A stretch of DNA of 64,000 nt from Acinetobacter rongchengensis (GCF_003611475.1 NZ_RAXT01000001.1:124001-188000); one strand, 5' to 3'; shown: positions 18,401-29,218, counted from the stretch's first letter. A program made the numbers and translations. Notes: a model not told the origin generated them from the letters alone.

Positions 18401-18916
18401 ATGAGTCATTTTGAGCTGTTTAATCTCCCAGAAGCACTCGATATTGATCTAGCAACCTTAAAAGCTAATTTTTTAAAATTGCAACAACAATATCATCCTG
18501 ATAAAGCTGAAGATAAAGATCAAGCGCTGATTAAATCAAGTGAAATTAATCAAGCATATAAAGCTTTGTCTCATGTGGATAGTCGAGCCGCTTATCTTTT
18601 AGCACTCAAAAAACAAGATCATCATTTAGATCAATCCATTAATGATTTTGAATTTTTACAATCTGCGCTAGAAATACGCGAACAATTAGATGAAGCAAGT
18701 TCAACCGACCAGCTTAACTCACTTAAAAATGAAGTAAACCAATGGATTGATGGTTTAGTTCGTGAATTTAAAATTGATTATTTAGCTGAAGATTGGGCAG
18801 AAGCACGAGATACAGTTCGTAAATTACGTTTTTTCCAAAAAGTGATGAATGACATTGAAAAGACTGAAGATCGTCTTTTAGATGATGAAGACTTTGATTT
18901 AGACGACGATTTTTAA
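18401..18916 (+). CDS. hscB: Fe-S co-chaperone HscB
   Basis: 171-residue J-domain protein that delivers IscU to HscA. The J domain (1-75) carries the HPD motif in QQYHPDKAED; a C-terminal three-helix bundle (90-165) binds IscU. The tail is very acidic (LLDDEDFDLDDDF). Confidence 0.96.
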   Translation: MSHFELFNLPEALDIDLATLKANFLKLQQQYHPDKAEDKDQALIKSSEINQAYKALSHVDSRAAYLLALKKQDHHLDQSINDFEFLQSALEIREQLDEASSTDQLNSLKNEVNQWIDGLVREFKIDYLAEDWAEARDTVRKLRFFQKVMNDIEKTEDRLLDDEDFDLDDDF

Positions 18917-18989
18917 CTTCAAGCTCAACCCATTCACCTAAAGCGCTATTTTGTATATTTAAAGCTTGTATATTTTAAGGATGTAACAC

Positions 18990-20849
18990 ATGGCACTCTT
19001 GCAAATTGCTGAACCAGGTCAATCAAGTGCGCCACATGAACACCGTATCGCAATTGGTATTGATCTAGGTACAACACATTCTTTAGTTGCCACAGTATTG
19101 TCTGGAAAAGCTAAAGTTCTGAATGATGAACATGGCCGTGTACTGCTACCCTCTATTGTCCATTATTCAACAAATACAACTGAATATGGTGATGCAGCTA
19201 AACCCTTTATCACGACAGATCCTAAAAACAGCATTGTTTCAGTTAAACGCTTTATGGGGCGTTCTAAAGCAGATATTAAATTTCAGCATCCATATAACCT
19301 CGTCGGTGCGGATAATGAAATGCCTGCATTCGAAACCGCTCAAGGTCGTAAAACACCTGTAGAAATTTCTGCTGAAATTTTAAAACAACTCAAGGATCGT
19401 GCTGAAAAAAGCTTAAATAATCCTGTGAATGGTGCAGTGATCACCGTTCCTGCCTATTTTGACGAAGCACAACGCCAAGCAACCCGTGATGCAGCGGAAC
19501 TTGCTGGTTTAAATGTACTACGCTTACTGAATGAGCCAACAGCTGCGGCTGTTGCCTATGGCTTGGATCAAGCGAGCAACCTTGAGAATGATCGCAATTA
19601 TGTGATTTATGATCTCGGTGGTGGTACTTTTGACGTTTCAATTTTACGTTTTTCTCAAGGTGTTTTTGAAGTTCTCGCAACGGGTGGTCATACAGCACTG
19701 GGTGGTGATGATTTAGATCGCTTAATTGTTAAATGGGCAAAAAAACAACTCAACATAGACACTTTAGATGATGCTGAATATGCACATTTTCTAGTCTCTG
19801 CACGTAAAGCCAAAGAAGCGCTAAGCGATGCGGAATCTGTGGATATTAAAGTTCTTGGCCATCATTTAACTTTGAACCGTAGCACTTTTGAAGAAATCAT
19901 CAAAGTTGCTTTAGATAAAACCATCAGTGTTTGCAAACGTGTCATGCGAGATGCCAAACTCGAACTTGATGATATTCAAAATGTTGTCTTAGTGGGTGGT
20001 TCAACCCGATCTTATGCTGTACAAAATGCAGTCCAAGCTACTTTTAAACAAGAGCCACTTTGTACAATTAATCCTGATGAAGTCGTTGCGATTGGTGCAT
20101 CTATTACTGCAAATCAATTGATTGGTAATTCAAAAGATGGATCTTTACTACTGGATGTAACGCCACTATCACTTGGTTTAGAAACCATGGGGGGTTTAGT
20201 TGAACGCTTAATTTCACGTAATACAGCTATTCCTGTGGCTCGTCGTCAAGAATTTACCACCTATCAAGATGGTCAAACAGCCATGTTGATTCATGTCGTA
20301 CAAGGTGAACGTGATCTTGTTGAGCATTGCCGTAGCTTAGGGCGTTTTGTTCTACGTGGCATTCCACCAATGACTGCAGGTCAGGCTCGTATTGAAGTGA
20401 CTTTCCAAGTCGATGCTGATGGTTTATTAACAGTTTCTGCCAAAGAAACCAGCTCTGGCGTACAAGCGCAGATTGATATCAAACCCTCTTATGGATTGTC
20501 TGAAACAGATACTGAACGTTTACTTTTAGATGGCTATAAATTTGCTGAAGTAGATAAAAATCTTCGTCATTTAAATGAAACTAAGGTTGAAGCTCGCCGA
20601 GAGCTTGAAGCATTAGAACAGGCTTTAAAAGTTGATGCACAACTTTTAAGTACAAAACAATTAGATTCACTGAATCAAGCAACTGCCCAATTAAAAGCAC
20701 AACTTGAAACAGATGACATCAAGGCTATTGAACATGCTATTGAGCAGCTAAAAGTATATAGTGATGCTTTTGCTGCAGAACGTATGAATCAACATATTGA
20801 TCACGCCTTAAAAGGCACTAAACTTGATGACTGGTCAAACTCAAACTAA
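18990..20849 (+). CDS. hscA: Fe-S assembly Hsp70 chaperone HscA
   Basis: 619-residue DnaK paralogue that drives cluster transfer from IscU. The ATPase domain has [25 protein letters not shown] and [13 protein letters not shown]; the substrate domain starts after [16 protein letters not shown]. The C-terminal lid is present and, as usual for HscA, lacks the DnaK EEVD-type tail. It is 17 bp from fdx. Confidence 0.97.
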   Translation: MALLQIAEPGQSSAPHEHRIAIGIDLGTTHSLVATVLSGKAKVLNDEHGRVLLPSIVHYSTNTTEYGDAAKPFITTDPKNSIVSVKRFMGRSKADIKFQHPYNLVGADNEMPAFETAQGRKTPVEISAEILKQLKDRAEKSLNNPVNGAVITVPAYFDEAQRQATRDAAELAGLNVLRLLNEPTAAAVAYGLDQASNLENDRNYVIYDLGGGTFDVSILRFSQGVFEVLATGGHTALGGDDLDRLIVKWAKKQLNIDTLDDAEYAHFLVSARKAKEALSDAESVDIKVLGHHLTLNRSTFEEIIKVALDKTISVCKRVMRDAKLELDDIQNVVLVGGSTRSYAVQNAVQATFKQEPLCTINPDEVVAIGASITANQLIGNSKDGSLLLDVTPLSLGLETMGGLVERLISRNTAIPVARRQEFTTYQDGQTAMLIHVVQGERDLVEHCRSLGRFVLRGIPPMTAGQARIEVTFQVDADGLLTVSAKETSSGVQAQIDIKPSYGLSETDTERLLLDGYKFAEVDKNLRHLNETKVEARRELEALEQALKVDAQLLSTKQLDSLNQATAQLKAQLETDDIKAIEHAIEQLKVYSDAFAAERMNQHIDHALKGTKLDDWSNSN

Positions 20850-20865
20850 TTTATAGGTAAAGACT

Positions 20866-21204
20866 ATGCCACGTATTAAAGTACTACCTCACGCAACAAT
20901 TTGCCCGAATGGTGCTGAGTTTGAAGTTGAAGAAAATGCCAATCTTTGTCAAAGCTTACTCGATAACGGCATCAAAATTGAGCATGCTTGCGATATGTCA
21001 AAAGCCTGTACAACTTGCCATGTCGTTGTTCGCAAAGGTTTTGACAACCTAGATGAAATGGATGATGTTGAAGCTGATTTACTTGACCGCGCTTGGGGGT
21101 TAGAGCCAGACTCTCGCCTTTCATGTCAAGTTAAAATCACCGATGAAGATATGGAAATTGAAATTCCAAAATACACCATTAATCATGCTTCAGAGAACCA
21201 TTAA
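20866..21204 (+). CDS. fdx: [2Fe-2S] ferredoxin of the isc system
   Basis: 112-residue adrenodoxin-type ferredoxin donating electrons to cluster assembly on IscU. Ligands Cys42, Cys48, Cys51 (HACDMSKACTTC) and Cys87 (RLSCQV) match E. coli Fdx position for position. It is the last isc gene here; no iscX follows, and a terminator closes the operon. Confidence 0.97.
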   Translation: MPRIKVLPHATICPNGAEFEVEENANLCQSLLDNGIKIEHACDMSKACTTCHVVVRKGFDNLDEMDDVEADLLDRAWGLEPDSRLSCQVKITDEDMEIEIPKYTINHASENH

Positions 21205-21226
21205 TTCTCAATCAAAGTATGCGAAT

Positions 21227-21258
21227 AAAAAAACCACTCTAAACTGAGTGGTTTTTTT
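21227..21258. terminator. Bidirectional terminator between fdx and the cyclase gene
   Basis: Seven A's, CCACTC, a 6-nt loop, GAGTGG and seven T's form a symmetric terminator serving the isc operon and the convergent cyclase gene. Confidence 0.92.
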
Positions 21259-21287
21259 ACAACTGAAATTCAGGAAAATTAAAAATA

Positions 21288-22739
21288 TCAGATCAAATAA
21301 TCCGATCTAATTTCATCTTCAGCATTTAATTTTGCAACGCCTTGGGCATTGGTTAAACGTTGTTGAATTTTAATACGTTGAACCATTTTTTCTAAAACTT
21401 CAACCAATTCAGCATATTCAAAGTTTTGTACTTCTTCTAAATTGAGCACCAAGTGAAAGCCTTTATACTCATAATCAAACCATTGCTGATTTTCATTTTT
21501 ATTGGCTGAATATTTTTCCATCACTTGCCAAGTACGTACTTTGCCTTGAATGCCTTTTAACTCAATTGGCTCTTTAGGCGCACAAAGATAATCATTTTTG
21601 ATCAACTTAAACGTCTCTTCTGAAATTAAAATCTCATCAATTTCAGCAGCATATTGTAATCGTGCTGCCAAATTAGCATCACGTCCCACAATTGTATAAG
21701 CCATACGATGAACTGCACCGTAGTTACCTACGTGGCAATACCCTGTACTTACCCCCATACGAATATGCAATGGTGCATAACCCATTTTCACCCAGCGCTC
21801 TCGTAAAAACGTCATTTGTTGACGCATTGCCAAAGCCATATCCATACAATTTTTAGCATCCCGCTCTACACCTTGCGAGTCAGGATCGCCAAAGAAAATC
21901 AAAATAGCATCGCCCATAAATTTATCAATGGTTGCGCCATATTGTTTTGCAATTTCAGTCATATGACTGAGATAATCATTTAACACAAATGCTAAATCAT
22001 CTGGAATAAGTGTTTCAGATAACTCAGTAAAACCTTGAATATCTGAGAAGAAAACGGTGATCTTTTTACGTTTATATTCGATTTTCGCCTCTGAATCACC
22101 TCGCATAATCGCCTGCCACAATTGTAATGGCGCATAACGACTCAGCTGATTTGATAATTCAATATAACGATTCATTTCGTTAAAATAAGTTTGCTTTTGC
22201 TTTTCAACTCGCTTCATGCGTCTGTTTTGATAATAGTTTCCAATATTAACAAACATGATCAAACTAACAAACGACAAGACCGAAAGTTCTAAACTGGTTT
22301 GTTCGAAATAACCATCAAAACCAAAAATGAAAATAATGTTGGTATAAAAAACCACGAAAGCAATTAAAGTGGCTAAAGATCCCATCATAAAGGATATTTT
22401 GTTATTGATTGCAGTATAAATAAGTGCAAACAGCAAGACAAAAGACACCACTAAACTTAAATGCACAGCGGCCAATGCAGTAGATACAACCACCACATCA
22501 ATTAAAAAATAAATATTTTTTCTCGCTTTATAACCATAACGATATTCAAGCCAACGAGAAAGTTTTGGACTAATTAAGAAAATAAATAAAATAAAAATAG
22601 GGACATAAATTTGATAATTCGCGTTAGCTGAAGTGAAATAATAAATAACAACCAATAAAGCAATAATGACATATCCCATAAACCGCTGGAATATTTCGAA
22701 TTGCTTAGGCTCTTTATCTAACATACGGTCAAATGGCAA
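21288..22739 (-). CDS. Membrane class III adenylate/guanylate cyclase
   Basis: 483 residues: six to seven hydrophobic segments in the first 180 residues, then a class III cyclase domain (about 215-400). Metal-binding aspartates lie in VFFSDIQGF and FMGDAILIFFGDP; the lysine in TIDKFMGDA is the usual adenine-selecting residue, and GRDANLAARL supplies the transition-state Asn and Arg. It therefore probably makes cAMP, though the residue partnering that lysine is not certain. The likely start is TTG 22739, with GAGGTG seven bases upstream. Confidence 0.88.
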   Translation of the reverse strand: MPFDRMLDKEPKQFEIFQRFMGYVIIALLVVIYYFTSANANYQIYVPIFILFIFLISPKLSRWLEYRYGYKARKNIYFLIDVVVVSTALAAVHLSLVVSFVLLFALIYTAINNKISFMMGSLATLIAFVVFYTNIIFIFGFDGYFEQTSLELSVLSFVSLIMFVNIGNYYQNRRMKRVEKQKQTYFNEMNRYIELSNQLSRYAPLQLWQAIMRGDSEAKIEYKRKKITVFFSDIQGFTELSETLIPDDLAFVLNDYLSHMTEIAKQYGATIDKFMGDAILIFFGDPDSQGVERDAKNCMDMALAMRQQMTFLRERWVKMGYAPLHIRMGVSTGYCHVGNYGAVHRMAYTIVGRDANLAARLQYAAEIDEILISEETFKLIKNDYLCAPKEPIELKGIQGKVRTWQVMEKYSANKNENQQWFDYEYKGFHLVLNLEEVQNFEYAELVEVLEKMVQRIKIQQRLTNAQGVAKLNAEDEIRSDYLI

Positions 22740-22790
22740 AATATTTCACCTCGAATGTCATTTATTAAACACTTCCTATGCGTCGCTGAA

Positions 22791-23225
22791 TTAATCCATA
22801 CGCCAATCAAATGGCATATCACCTTGACCACGTAGAGCCAACATCAGTGTTTGACGCATATGTGCCAAAACTTCATTTGTATATGGAACAGCTTGAAGAC
22901 CAAACACTGGCTTAGGCCACGCTACATCGTTTTGATAACGAACAACATGGTGAAAATGTAATTGCGGAACCATATTTCCCAATGCTGCCACATTCATTTT
23001 GTCAGCACGGAAAACACGAGAAAGCTGGCTCGATAACCAACTAGATTCACGCAAAAACTGCTCTTGATCTGCTTGACTCAGTTCATAAAGCTCTGTAATA
23101 CCTGGCACACGTGGGATAAGAATCAACCACGGGAATTGCATATCATTCATTAAACGACATGTTGAAAGCGGAAAATCGCCTACAAAAAAAGTATCTTGAG
23201 CAAGTTGTGGATGCAAACTAAACAT
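22791..23225 (-). CDS. HIT domain protein
   Basis: 144-residue histidine-triad family protein (nucleotide hydrolase/transferase fold). The core reads VPQLHFHHVVR after GNM, corresponding to the HxHx catalytic stretch; in this subgroup the third triad position is not a clear histidine. PRVPGITELYEL and WPKPVFGLQ are typical of the subfamily. It lies 51 bp upstream of the cyclase gene on the same strand and may be cotranscribed. Substrate unknown. Confidence 0.85.
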   Translation of the reverse strand: MFSLHPQLAQDTFFVGDFPLSTCRLMNDMQFPWLILIPRVPGITELYELSQADQEQFLRESSWLSSQLSRVFRADKMNVAALGNMVPQLHFHHVVRYQNDVAWPKPVFGLQAVPYTNEVLAHMRQTLMLALRGQGDMPFDWRMD

Positions 23226-23579
23226 ATCTTTATAAATGACGCAAAATTAAAATGATGGACAATACTACCACATCGGTTTTCATGTGAGTATTGCTTAGCT
23301 TGTGTTTCTGTACAAATTAATACAGATAAATTTGTACTTGATCACAATTACACTTTAAAGAATCACAATTTTTTTTCAAGAAGTCTGAGCTAAATTTTTC
23401 AATTATTTTCTTTCATTTACTTTTATAGAGCATTCATATTTCAATGATTTTTTCTAAACCATATCATTAAGGCCTCTTCCTGAACACTTTAGGCTTTTCA
23501 TTCACCTTGTTCAGGAAGTTTAAACACTTAAACGGATAAAAACTGCTCACATAGAACTGTCATAAAACTTAAATCAGCC
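23226..23579. other. Intergenic region with an 11-bp inverted repeat
   Basis: CTTCCTGAACA (23476-23486) and TGTTCAGGAAG (23508-23518) pair perfectly around a 21-nt loop, about 60 bp beyond the mfd stop, with no long T-run. The rest is AT-rich; no gene is seen. It should also hold the HIT gene promoter. Confidence 0.55.
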
Positions 23580-26500
23580 TCACTTTAATTCTGAAATAAG
23601 CTTATTGAGAAGCTCCTGAATAAATTGAATACGTTTTTCGTATTCCTCTAGCATCACCATCACTTTTAAGCGCTGACCACCTTCCATACGATAATAAGTT
23701 GGTTGTTTTTGCATAAGCTGGATAATGCTCAGTGCCTGAACAGGTGTATCTGGTGAAAATTCTACAACACCACCATTCGCACCGATATCAATCTTGGTAA
23801 TACCTAAAAACTCTGCATGAATTCGAATTTGATGTACGCTGAATAAATGTTTGACTGCCTGTGGTGGCACACCAAAACGATCAATTAACTCCATGCGAAT
23901 ATTATCTAACTTTTCTTGCGTATCTGTATTACTAATACGTTTATAGAATAATAAGCGTTGATGCACATCACCCAAATAATCATCTGGAATCAAAGCTGGC
24001 ATGTGCAAACTAATTTCAGCCGTCAATGATAATGGTGCATCAAAATTAGGGGTTTTACCATTTTGAATTGCTTTGGTGGCTTTTTCGAGCATCTCCATAT
24101 ACAAGCTATAACCAATCGCTTGCATAGAACCACTTTGTTGCTCACCTAACAGCTCTCCAGCGCCACGAATTTCTAAATCTTCTGTAGCTAACATAAACCC
24201 TGCACCAAGATTTGATGCTCTAGTGATCGCATCTAAACGTTTTTCAGCATCACCTTTTAAGCCTTTTAATGAAGGAACCATTAAATAAGCATAGGCTTGG
24301 TGATGAGAGCGTCCAACACGGCCTCGTAATTGATGTAATTGTGCTAAACCCAATTTATCTGCACGTTCGATGATAATGGTATTGGCGTTTGGAACATCAA
24401 TCCCTGTTTCAATAATCGTAGAGCACACCAAAACATTGTATTCTTTATGATAGAACTGCTGCATAACTTGCTCTAATTCACGTTCACGCATTTGTCCATG
24501 TGCGACCGCAACACGTGCCTCAGGGACTAAATTACGAATATTTTCAGCAGCGCGTTCAATCGTATCTACTTCATTATGCAGAATATAAACCTGTCCACCA
24601 CGTAACAACTCACGCAGAATCGCCTCTTTCATGGTTTCATTGGTTTGTTCATTGACAAATGTTTTGACAGCCAAACGTCGTGCAGGTGGTGTTGCAATAA
24701 TAGATAAATCACGCATCCCACTAAACGCCATATTAAGCGTTCGTGGAATTGGGGTTGCTGTAAGTGTCAACATATCCACATCTGCACGCAGTGCTTTGAT
24801 ACGCTCTTTATCACGTACACCAAAGCGATGCTCCTCATCGACAATCATTAAACCTAAGTTTTTAAATTGCACATTTTCCTGAAGAATTTTATGCGTACCG
24901 ATCACAATATCAACTTTACCATCCACCAAATCTTCAATGATTTTTGTATGGGTTTTATTGGTTCCAAATCGTGAAAGCACTTCAATACGTATTGGCCAAT
25001 CAGCAAAACGATCTTTGAAAGATTCATAATGCTGTTGTGCCAAAAGTGTGGTTGGTACCAACACTGCAACCTGTTTGTTATTTTGTACTGCAACAAATGC
25101 AGCGCGCATAGCCACTTCTGTTTTACCAAAACCAACATCACCACAAACCAAACGATCCATAGGCTTGGCTTGTTGCATATCATATAAGGTAGCTTCAATG
25201 GCATTGGCTTGGTCTAGGGTTTCCTCATAGGCAAAACCACTGGAAAATTGCATATAACTACTGTGTTCAAGTTCAAAACTCATGCCCGGTTTAGCTTGAC
25301 GGCGTGCTTGAATATGCAACAACTCCGCAGCCACATCATGAATTTGTTCTAAAGCTTTTCGTTTGGCTTTATTCCATGCATCTGTACCCAACTTATGTAA
25401 TGGCGCCAAGTCTGGATCACCGCCACTAAAACGGCTGATCAAATGTAAATGTGTGACTGGAACATAGACTTTTGCCTCGTCGGCATAATTCAACTGTAGA
25501 AATTCATAGTCTTGATTGTCAATATTTAAGGTAACCAAGCCTGCATAACGCCCAACGCCATGATCTATATGCACAACAGGTGCACCAATACTCAATTCAG
25601 TGAGGCTACGAATTAAAAATTCTTCAGAAACTTCTTGCTGGCGCTTACGACGTCGCTGAACGACACGGTGCTCGTAGAGTTGGTTTTCTGAAATGACAGA
25701 CAATTGATCTGTAACGACCAATCCACGATCTAAAGGTGCATTGGTAATTGCAACAGAAAAGTTGGATTGACGGAAAATTTCAAAATTTTCAACAACTGGA
25801 ATTTCACCTAAACTGGCACGCAACGCATCTTTTAAGGTTTCACGGCGTCCTGCACTTTCAGCAACCAATAAAACTGGATGATTGGCAACATCGATGTATT
25901 TTTTAACGGCTGAAAAAGGTTTTTCTTGTTTAGGGTCAACAGGGAGTTTTGGTGGTTGTTCTACATTTAAATGAACAACACCTGCCTTTTTCTCAAACTC
26001 TTCAGTTGATGCGATAATTCTTGAAAATTGGTTTAAATATTCAAATATTTGGTTCGGTTGTAAAAAGATTTCTTCAGGTGCCAACAAAGGCTGATCAACA
26101 TTATGACGACGATCCTCATAACGTCGCATCACATCTTTCCAAAAAGTGGTTAATCCTTCATCAATATGTTTATCTGTAATGACAATAACATTACTTGGTA
26201 AGTACGATGTTAAACTACTTTGCGACTGCATCGCCTCTTTGCTAAAGAATAGTGGGAAATAAAAATCTAAACCTGGCGAAGCAATCCCTTCTAAAACATC
26301 TTGATAGATTGGGTTTTTTTTCGGATTTGCCGTTGGAAAACTTTCTGCATAACGATCACGGAAAATTGAACGTGCTTCTTTGAGCGGGAATTCTTTGGCA
26401 GGTAGAACGGTAAACCGATCTAACTTTGTTGTAGTACGTTGTGTTTCAGGATCAAAGAATTTTAGGCTATCAATTTCATCATCAAATAAGTCAATACGAA

Positions 26501-27038
26501 TTGGTGCATTCTGACCTGATGCATAAATATCCATGATGCTACCACGTACGGCAAACTCACCATGATCATAAACGGTATCGACTAAATGGTAGCCAGCCTG
26601 AACCAATTTAAGTTTTTGTTGTTCTAAATCAAACTTCTGGCCTACTTTTATATCAAAATGTTCTCCGAGCACCCATGAGGTTGGAGCAACACGTTGCGCA
26701 AGTGTTGTTGCAGAAATGAGTAATATGCCTTTTTTAGGCATATTTGAAAGAATAGATAAACGCTCTGAAACAATGTCTTGATGTGGCGATAAGCGATCGT
26801 ATGGCAATATTTCCCAGTCTGGAAATATCGTTGGTTTAATGCCATAAAACTCGAGTTCACTTTCGAGTTGCCCTAAATGCTGATTATTTCTTGCAACTAA
26901 AACAAATAGTTGTTCAGATTGTTCTGAAATTTCTTTAAATAATAAAGCAGCAGAAGATCCGAGCATCGAGCCGATCCAACGCTTTTCACCTATTTTAAGT
27001 TGTTTTAAATTGAGTTCAGAGATTTCTTTTTGGAACAT
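23580..27038 (-). CDS. mfd: Transcription-repair coupling factor Mfd
   Basis: About 1150 residues. UvrB-homology region at the N-terminus (GSSAALLF, PYDRLSPHQDIVSERL), RNA-polymerase-interaction domain around 490-550 (HIDHGVGRYAGL, YVPVTHLHLISRF), then a RecG-like translocase with Walker A GDVGFGKTEVAMRA, DEEH box, TATPIPRTLNMAFSGMRD and LHQLRGRVGRS. It displaces stalled polymerase and recruits UvrA. ATG 27038 (MFQKEISEL) aligns better with E. coli Mfd than ATG 27062; neither has a clear ribosome site. Confidence 0.97.
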   Translation of the reverse strand: MFQKEISELNLKQLKIGEKRWIGSMLGSSAALLFKEISEQSEQLFVLVARNNQHLGQLESELEFYGIKPTIFPDWEILPYDRLSPHQDIVSERLSILSNMPKKGILLISATTLAQRVAPTSWVLGEHFDIKVGQKFDLEQQKLKLVQAGYHLVDTVYDHGEFAVRGSIMDIYASGQNAPIRIDLFDDEIDSLKFFDPETQRTTTKLDRFTVLPAKEFPLKEARSIFRDRYAESFPTANPKKNPIYQDVLEGIASPGLDFYFPLFFSKEAMQSQSSLTSYLPSNVIVITDKHIDEGLTTFWKDVMRRYEDRRHNVDQPLLAPEEIFLQPNQIFEYLNQFSRIIASTEEFEKKAGVVHLNVEQPPKLPVDPKQEKPFSAVKKYIDVANHPVLLVAESAGRRETLKDALRASLGEIPVVENFEIFRQSNFSVAITNAPLDRGLVVTDQLSVISENQLYEHRVVQRRRKRQQEVSEEFLIRSLTELSIGAPVVHIDHGVGRYAGLVTLNIDNQDYEFLQLNYADEAKVYVPVTHLHLISRFSGGDPDLAPLHKLGTDAWNKAKRKALEQIHDVAAELLHIQARRQAKPGMSFELEHSSYMQFSSGFAYEETLDQANAIEATLYDMQQAKPMDRLVCGDVGFGKTEVAMRAAFVAVQNNKQVAVLVPTTLLAQQHYESFKDRFADWPIRIEVLSRFGTNKTHTKIIEDLVDGKVDIVIGTHKILQENVQFKNLGLMIVDEEHRFGVRDKERIKALRADVDMLTLTATPIPRTLNMAFSGMRDLSIIATPPARRLAVKTFVNEQTNETMKEAILRELLRGGQVYILHNEVDTIERAAENIRNLVPEARVAVAHGQMRERELEQVMQQFYHKEYNVLVCSTIIETGIDVPNANTIIIERADKLGLAQLHQLRGRVGRSHHQAYAYLMVPSLKGLKGDAEKRLDAITRASNLGAGFMLATEDLEIRGAGELLGEQQSGSMQAIGYSLYMEMLEKATKAIQNGKTPNFDAPLSLTAEISLHMPALIPDDYLGDVHQRLLFYKRISNTDTQEKLDNIRMELIDRFGVPPQAVKHLFSVHQIRIHAEFLGITKIDIGANGGVVEFSPDTPVQALSIIQLMQKQPTYYRMEGGQRLKVMVMLEEYEKRIQFIQELLNKLISELK

Positions 27039-27144
27039 GATCGCTATGGGTCTAAAAGACATGGCGATAGTTTAACATGCCCAAACTTTCATGAGAACTT
27101 TCATACCAAATCAATTAATGCGTAAAATTTTGATATACAAGAAT

Positions 27145-27174
27145 AAAAACCATCAATAGCATATGATGGTTTTT
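27145..27174. terminator. Bidirectional terminator before the unknown gene pair
   Basis: AAAAACCATCA and TGATGGTTTTT make a perfect 11-bp stem with an 8-nt loop, T-rich on both strands. It lies 30 bp past the stop of the 27204-27641 gene and upstream of mfd. Confidence 0.85.
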
Positions 27175-27203
27175 ATCTTTACTTACTGATTAAATTATAA
27201 TTT

Positions 27204-27641
27204 TTAACAATCAGCTTCACCAACAATTTGCATTGCCTGTGCTTTCGTTGGTACGTCTACATAACCTTGCGCAGCAATACGGACTCTATCAAGATCGCCA
27301 TTGCTCCACGACAAAAATGCAATCTTACAAGTACTACATTGATTAAATATCCGTATTTTATTCATAGAACCACTTAAAATTATTCTTACACAACCTAAAT
27401 TGGCTGATTCAGGAATATCTTGGTTATTTACTTTGTTTAACTCCTTTTCAAAGGTATTTTGAATAAATGTTAACTGGTCAGAAGATATTTTATAATAATC
27501 TTCCTCATTTATTACTTCAGTATTCGTAAAACAGCTATATCCTGTTTCACTCCAATAATCACCATCACACCTCAATTCCCTGCCATTTGCACACACCAAG
27601 GAACCCTGAGAATAAGTTTTTCCATTATGATTACAACTCAT
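27204..27641 (-). CDS. Hypothetical cysteine-rich protein, DUF1496-like N-terminus
   Basis: 145 residues, function unknown. The N-terminus (NGKTYSQGSLVCANGRELRC) resembles the DUF1496 pattern of a short beta sheet with 'tyr-ser-x-gly' and cysteines; a second block has CSTC and a final cysteine. No signal peptide is visible although nine cysteines would suit an extracytoplasmic protein. AAGGTGA precedes the ATG at good spacing. It and its neighbour are AT-rich and look like accessory genes between mfd and the peroxidase. Confidence 0.55.
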   Translation of the reverse strand: MSCNHNGKTYSQGSLVCANGRELRCDGDYWSETGYSCFTNTEVINEEDYYKISSDQLTFIQNTFEKELNKVNNQDIPESANLGCVRIILSGSMNKIRIFNQCSTCKIAFLSWSNGDLDRVRIAAQGYVDVPTKAQAMQIVGEADC

Positions 27642-27795
27642 ACACTCACCTTTATTGTTTTATCTTTATTTATAGTTCATTAACATTGTTTTTGTATTTT
27701 ATTAAACATATAAACAATGTTAGCTATAATTATATATCAATTTAAAATAATTACATAGTTTTAATAAAACATCATTCTTACAATTTTTTTCTAAA

Positions 27796-28149
27796 TCATC
27801 TTGGTCTTTTAAATTCTTTATAATAATCATTCAGTTTCTGAATAACTGCTTTGAGTTGGATTAGATTTTCTTCTGTATTACCCAATCTTGCAACATAGCG
27901 CTTTGAGGCTATTTCCAAATCAATCTTTTCATTGATCAAAATAGCTTTATAAAACAGCGCTTCTAAATCATCAAAATTTGTTAATTTACGATTAGAAAAA
28001 TACTCCAGCCGCTCAGCTAACGCATTCACCACCACATCATCTACGATATAACCCTTTTCAGAATCAATTTGAATGTTATTCTCACGTAAATAAACTTGTT
28101 CAGCACTTTCTTTATGACTCTTAAACATTCCTACAAGTTTATTCAACAT
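27796..28149 (-). CDS. Hypothetical small helical protein
   Basis: About 117 residues; no family recognised. It is rich in charged helices (NALAERLEYFSNRKL, NLIQLKAVIQKLNDYYKEF) with no membrane segment or signal. ATG 28149 is chosen because GAGGGTG lies seven bases upstream. It is on the same strand as the next unknown gene, about 150 bp away. Confidence 0.5.
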   Translation of the reverse strand: MLNKLVGMFKSHKESAEQVYLRENNIQIDSEKGYIVDDVVVNALAERLEYFSNRKLTNFDDLEALFYKAILINEKIDLEIASKRYVARLGNTEENLIQLKAVIQKLNDYYKEFKRPR

Positions 28150-28206
28150 TTTCAATCACCCTCATTCAACACTTGATCTATCATAACAAAATTCAACATA
28201 AGAATT

Positions 28207-28233
28207 AAAAAAGGATGCGATCTAGGCATCCTT
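28207..28233 (-). terminator. Terminator after the DyP peroxidase gene
   Basis: On the minus strand AAGGATGC and GCATCCTT pair around 7 nt and six T's follow, about 45 bp after the peroxidase stop. Confidence 0.82.
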
Positions 28234-28276
28234 CAAGATTAAAGCAATCTGCAATATTTTTTAGAACATGATGAAA

Positions 28277-29218
28277 TTACTCATCGCCTAAATCATCTAG
28301 AAAATCAACTGTCGGTACAAAGAACAAAGTCCCTGTTTTTGCAGTACTAAAATCCAATAAACTATCTAAATTACCTTCTGCATCACCTTGGAACATATGC
28401 TGTAACATCTGACGTGTGACACTGAATTTACGTGCATAACCGATAAAGAAAGTTCCATATTCATTTCTGGATGGATAAGAGAACGGCATATTTGCACGCA
28501 TAATTTTGATTTCATTACCATCTTCATCATGTGCCTTACTGACCACATTATGTGCAGTTTTCGGCTTAACATCATCCCCCAACTCCACATCATTAAACTT
28601 TTTGCGTCCAATGACTTTTTCTTGGTCTTCATCACTTAAGCCACGCCATTTGTCCATGTCATGCATATATTTTTGAATAAAGGCATAACTTCCACCTTTA
28701 AATTCTGGATCCTCATCACCAACCAATGCATATTCTGCGGCAATTTCATGTTCAGGATTTTCAGTACCATCAACAAAACCAATAATTGAACGACCATCAA
28801 AATAACGGAAGCCATGCACCTCATCAATTGGGGTAGTCACATCTTGTAATTGTTCTTGAATAATACTCGCCAGCTCAAAACAAAGCGCTTGGCGATCAGC
28901 ACGAATATGGAAAAATAAATCGCCCGGTGTCGACACTGCTGTATATTTAGGACCTTTAATTTCTTGGAATGTTTCTAATTCTTTAGGTTTAGTTTCTTCT
29001 GGAAATAAACGATCCCAAGCATCTGAACCAAATCCTAAGGTCGCATTAAATTGAGCATCAGGATAACGATTGCTTAAACTACGTGTTAATGCTGAAAAAT
29101 TAGCTGAAAAATCTATAACACTATCTACAACCTCTGCCCCTTGCTTTAAGCCCAAAACAATAAATAATGCATTCTCACCAGGACGGCTGATTACAGGTTG
29201 GATTCGAGTTGTAGTCAT
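28277..29218 (-). CDS. DyP-type heme peroxidase
   Basis: 313 residues. The GxxDG motif is in GFVDGTENP near residue 152, the proximal heme histidine is likely the one in KTAHNVVSKAH, and SRNEYGTFFIGYAR carries the distal arginine region. No Tat or Sec signal is present, so it is cytoplasmic like YfeX. DyP enzymes oxidise dyes and porphyrinogens with peroxide; the physiological substrate here is unknown. It is monocistronic, with a terminator. Confidence 0.92.
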   Translation of the reverse strand: MTTTRIQPVISRPGENALFIVLGLKQGAEVVDSVIDFSANFSALTRSLSNRYPDAQFNATLGFGSDAWDRLFPEETKPKELETFQEIKGPKYTAVSTPGDLFFHIRADRQALCFELASIIQEQLQDVTTPIDEVHGFRYFDGRSIIGFVDGTENPEHEIAAEYALVGDEDPEFKGGSYAFIQKYMHDMDKWRGLSDEDQEKVIGRKKFNDVELGDDVKPKTAHNVVSKAHDEDGNEIKIMRANMPFSYPSRNEYGTFFIGYARKFSVTRQMLQHMFQGDAEGNLDSLLDFSTAKTGTLFFVPTVDFLDDLGDE

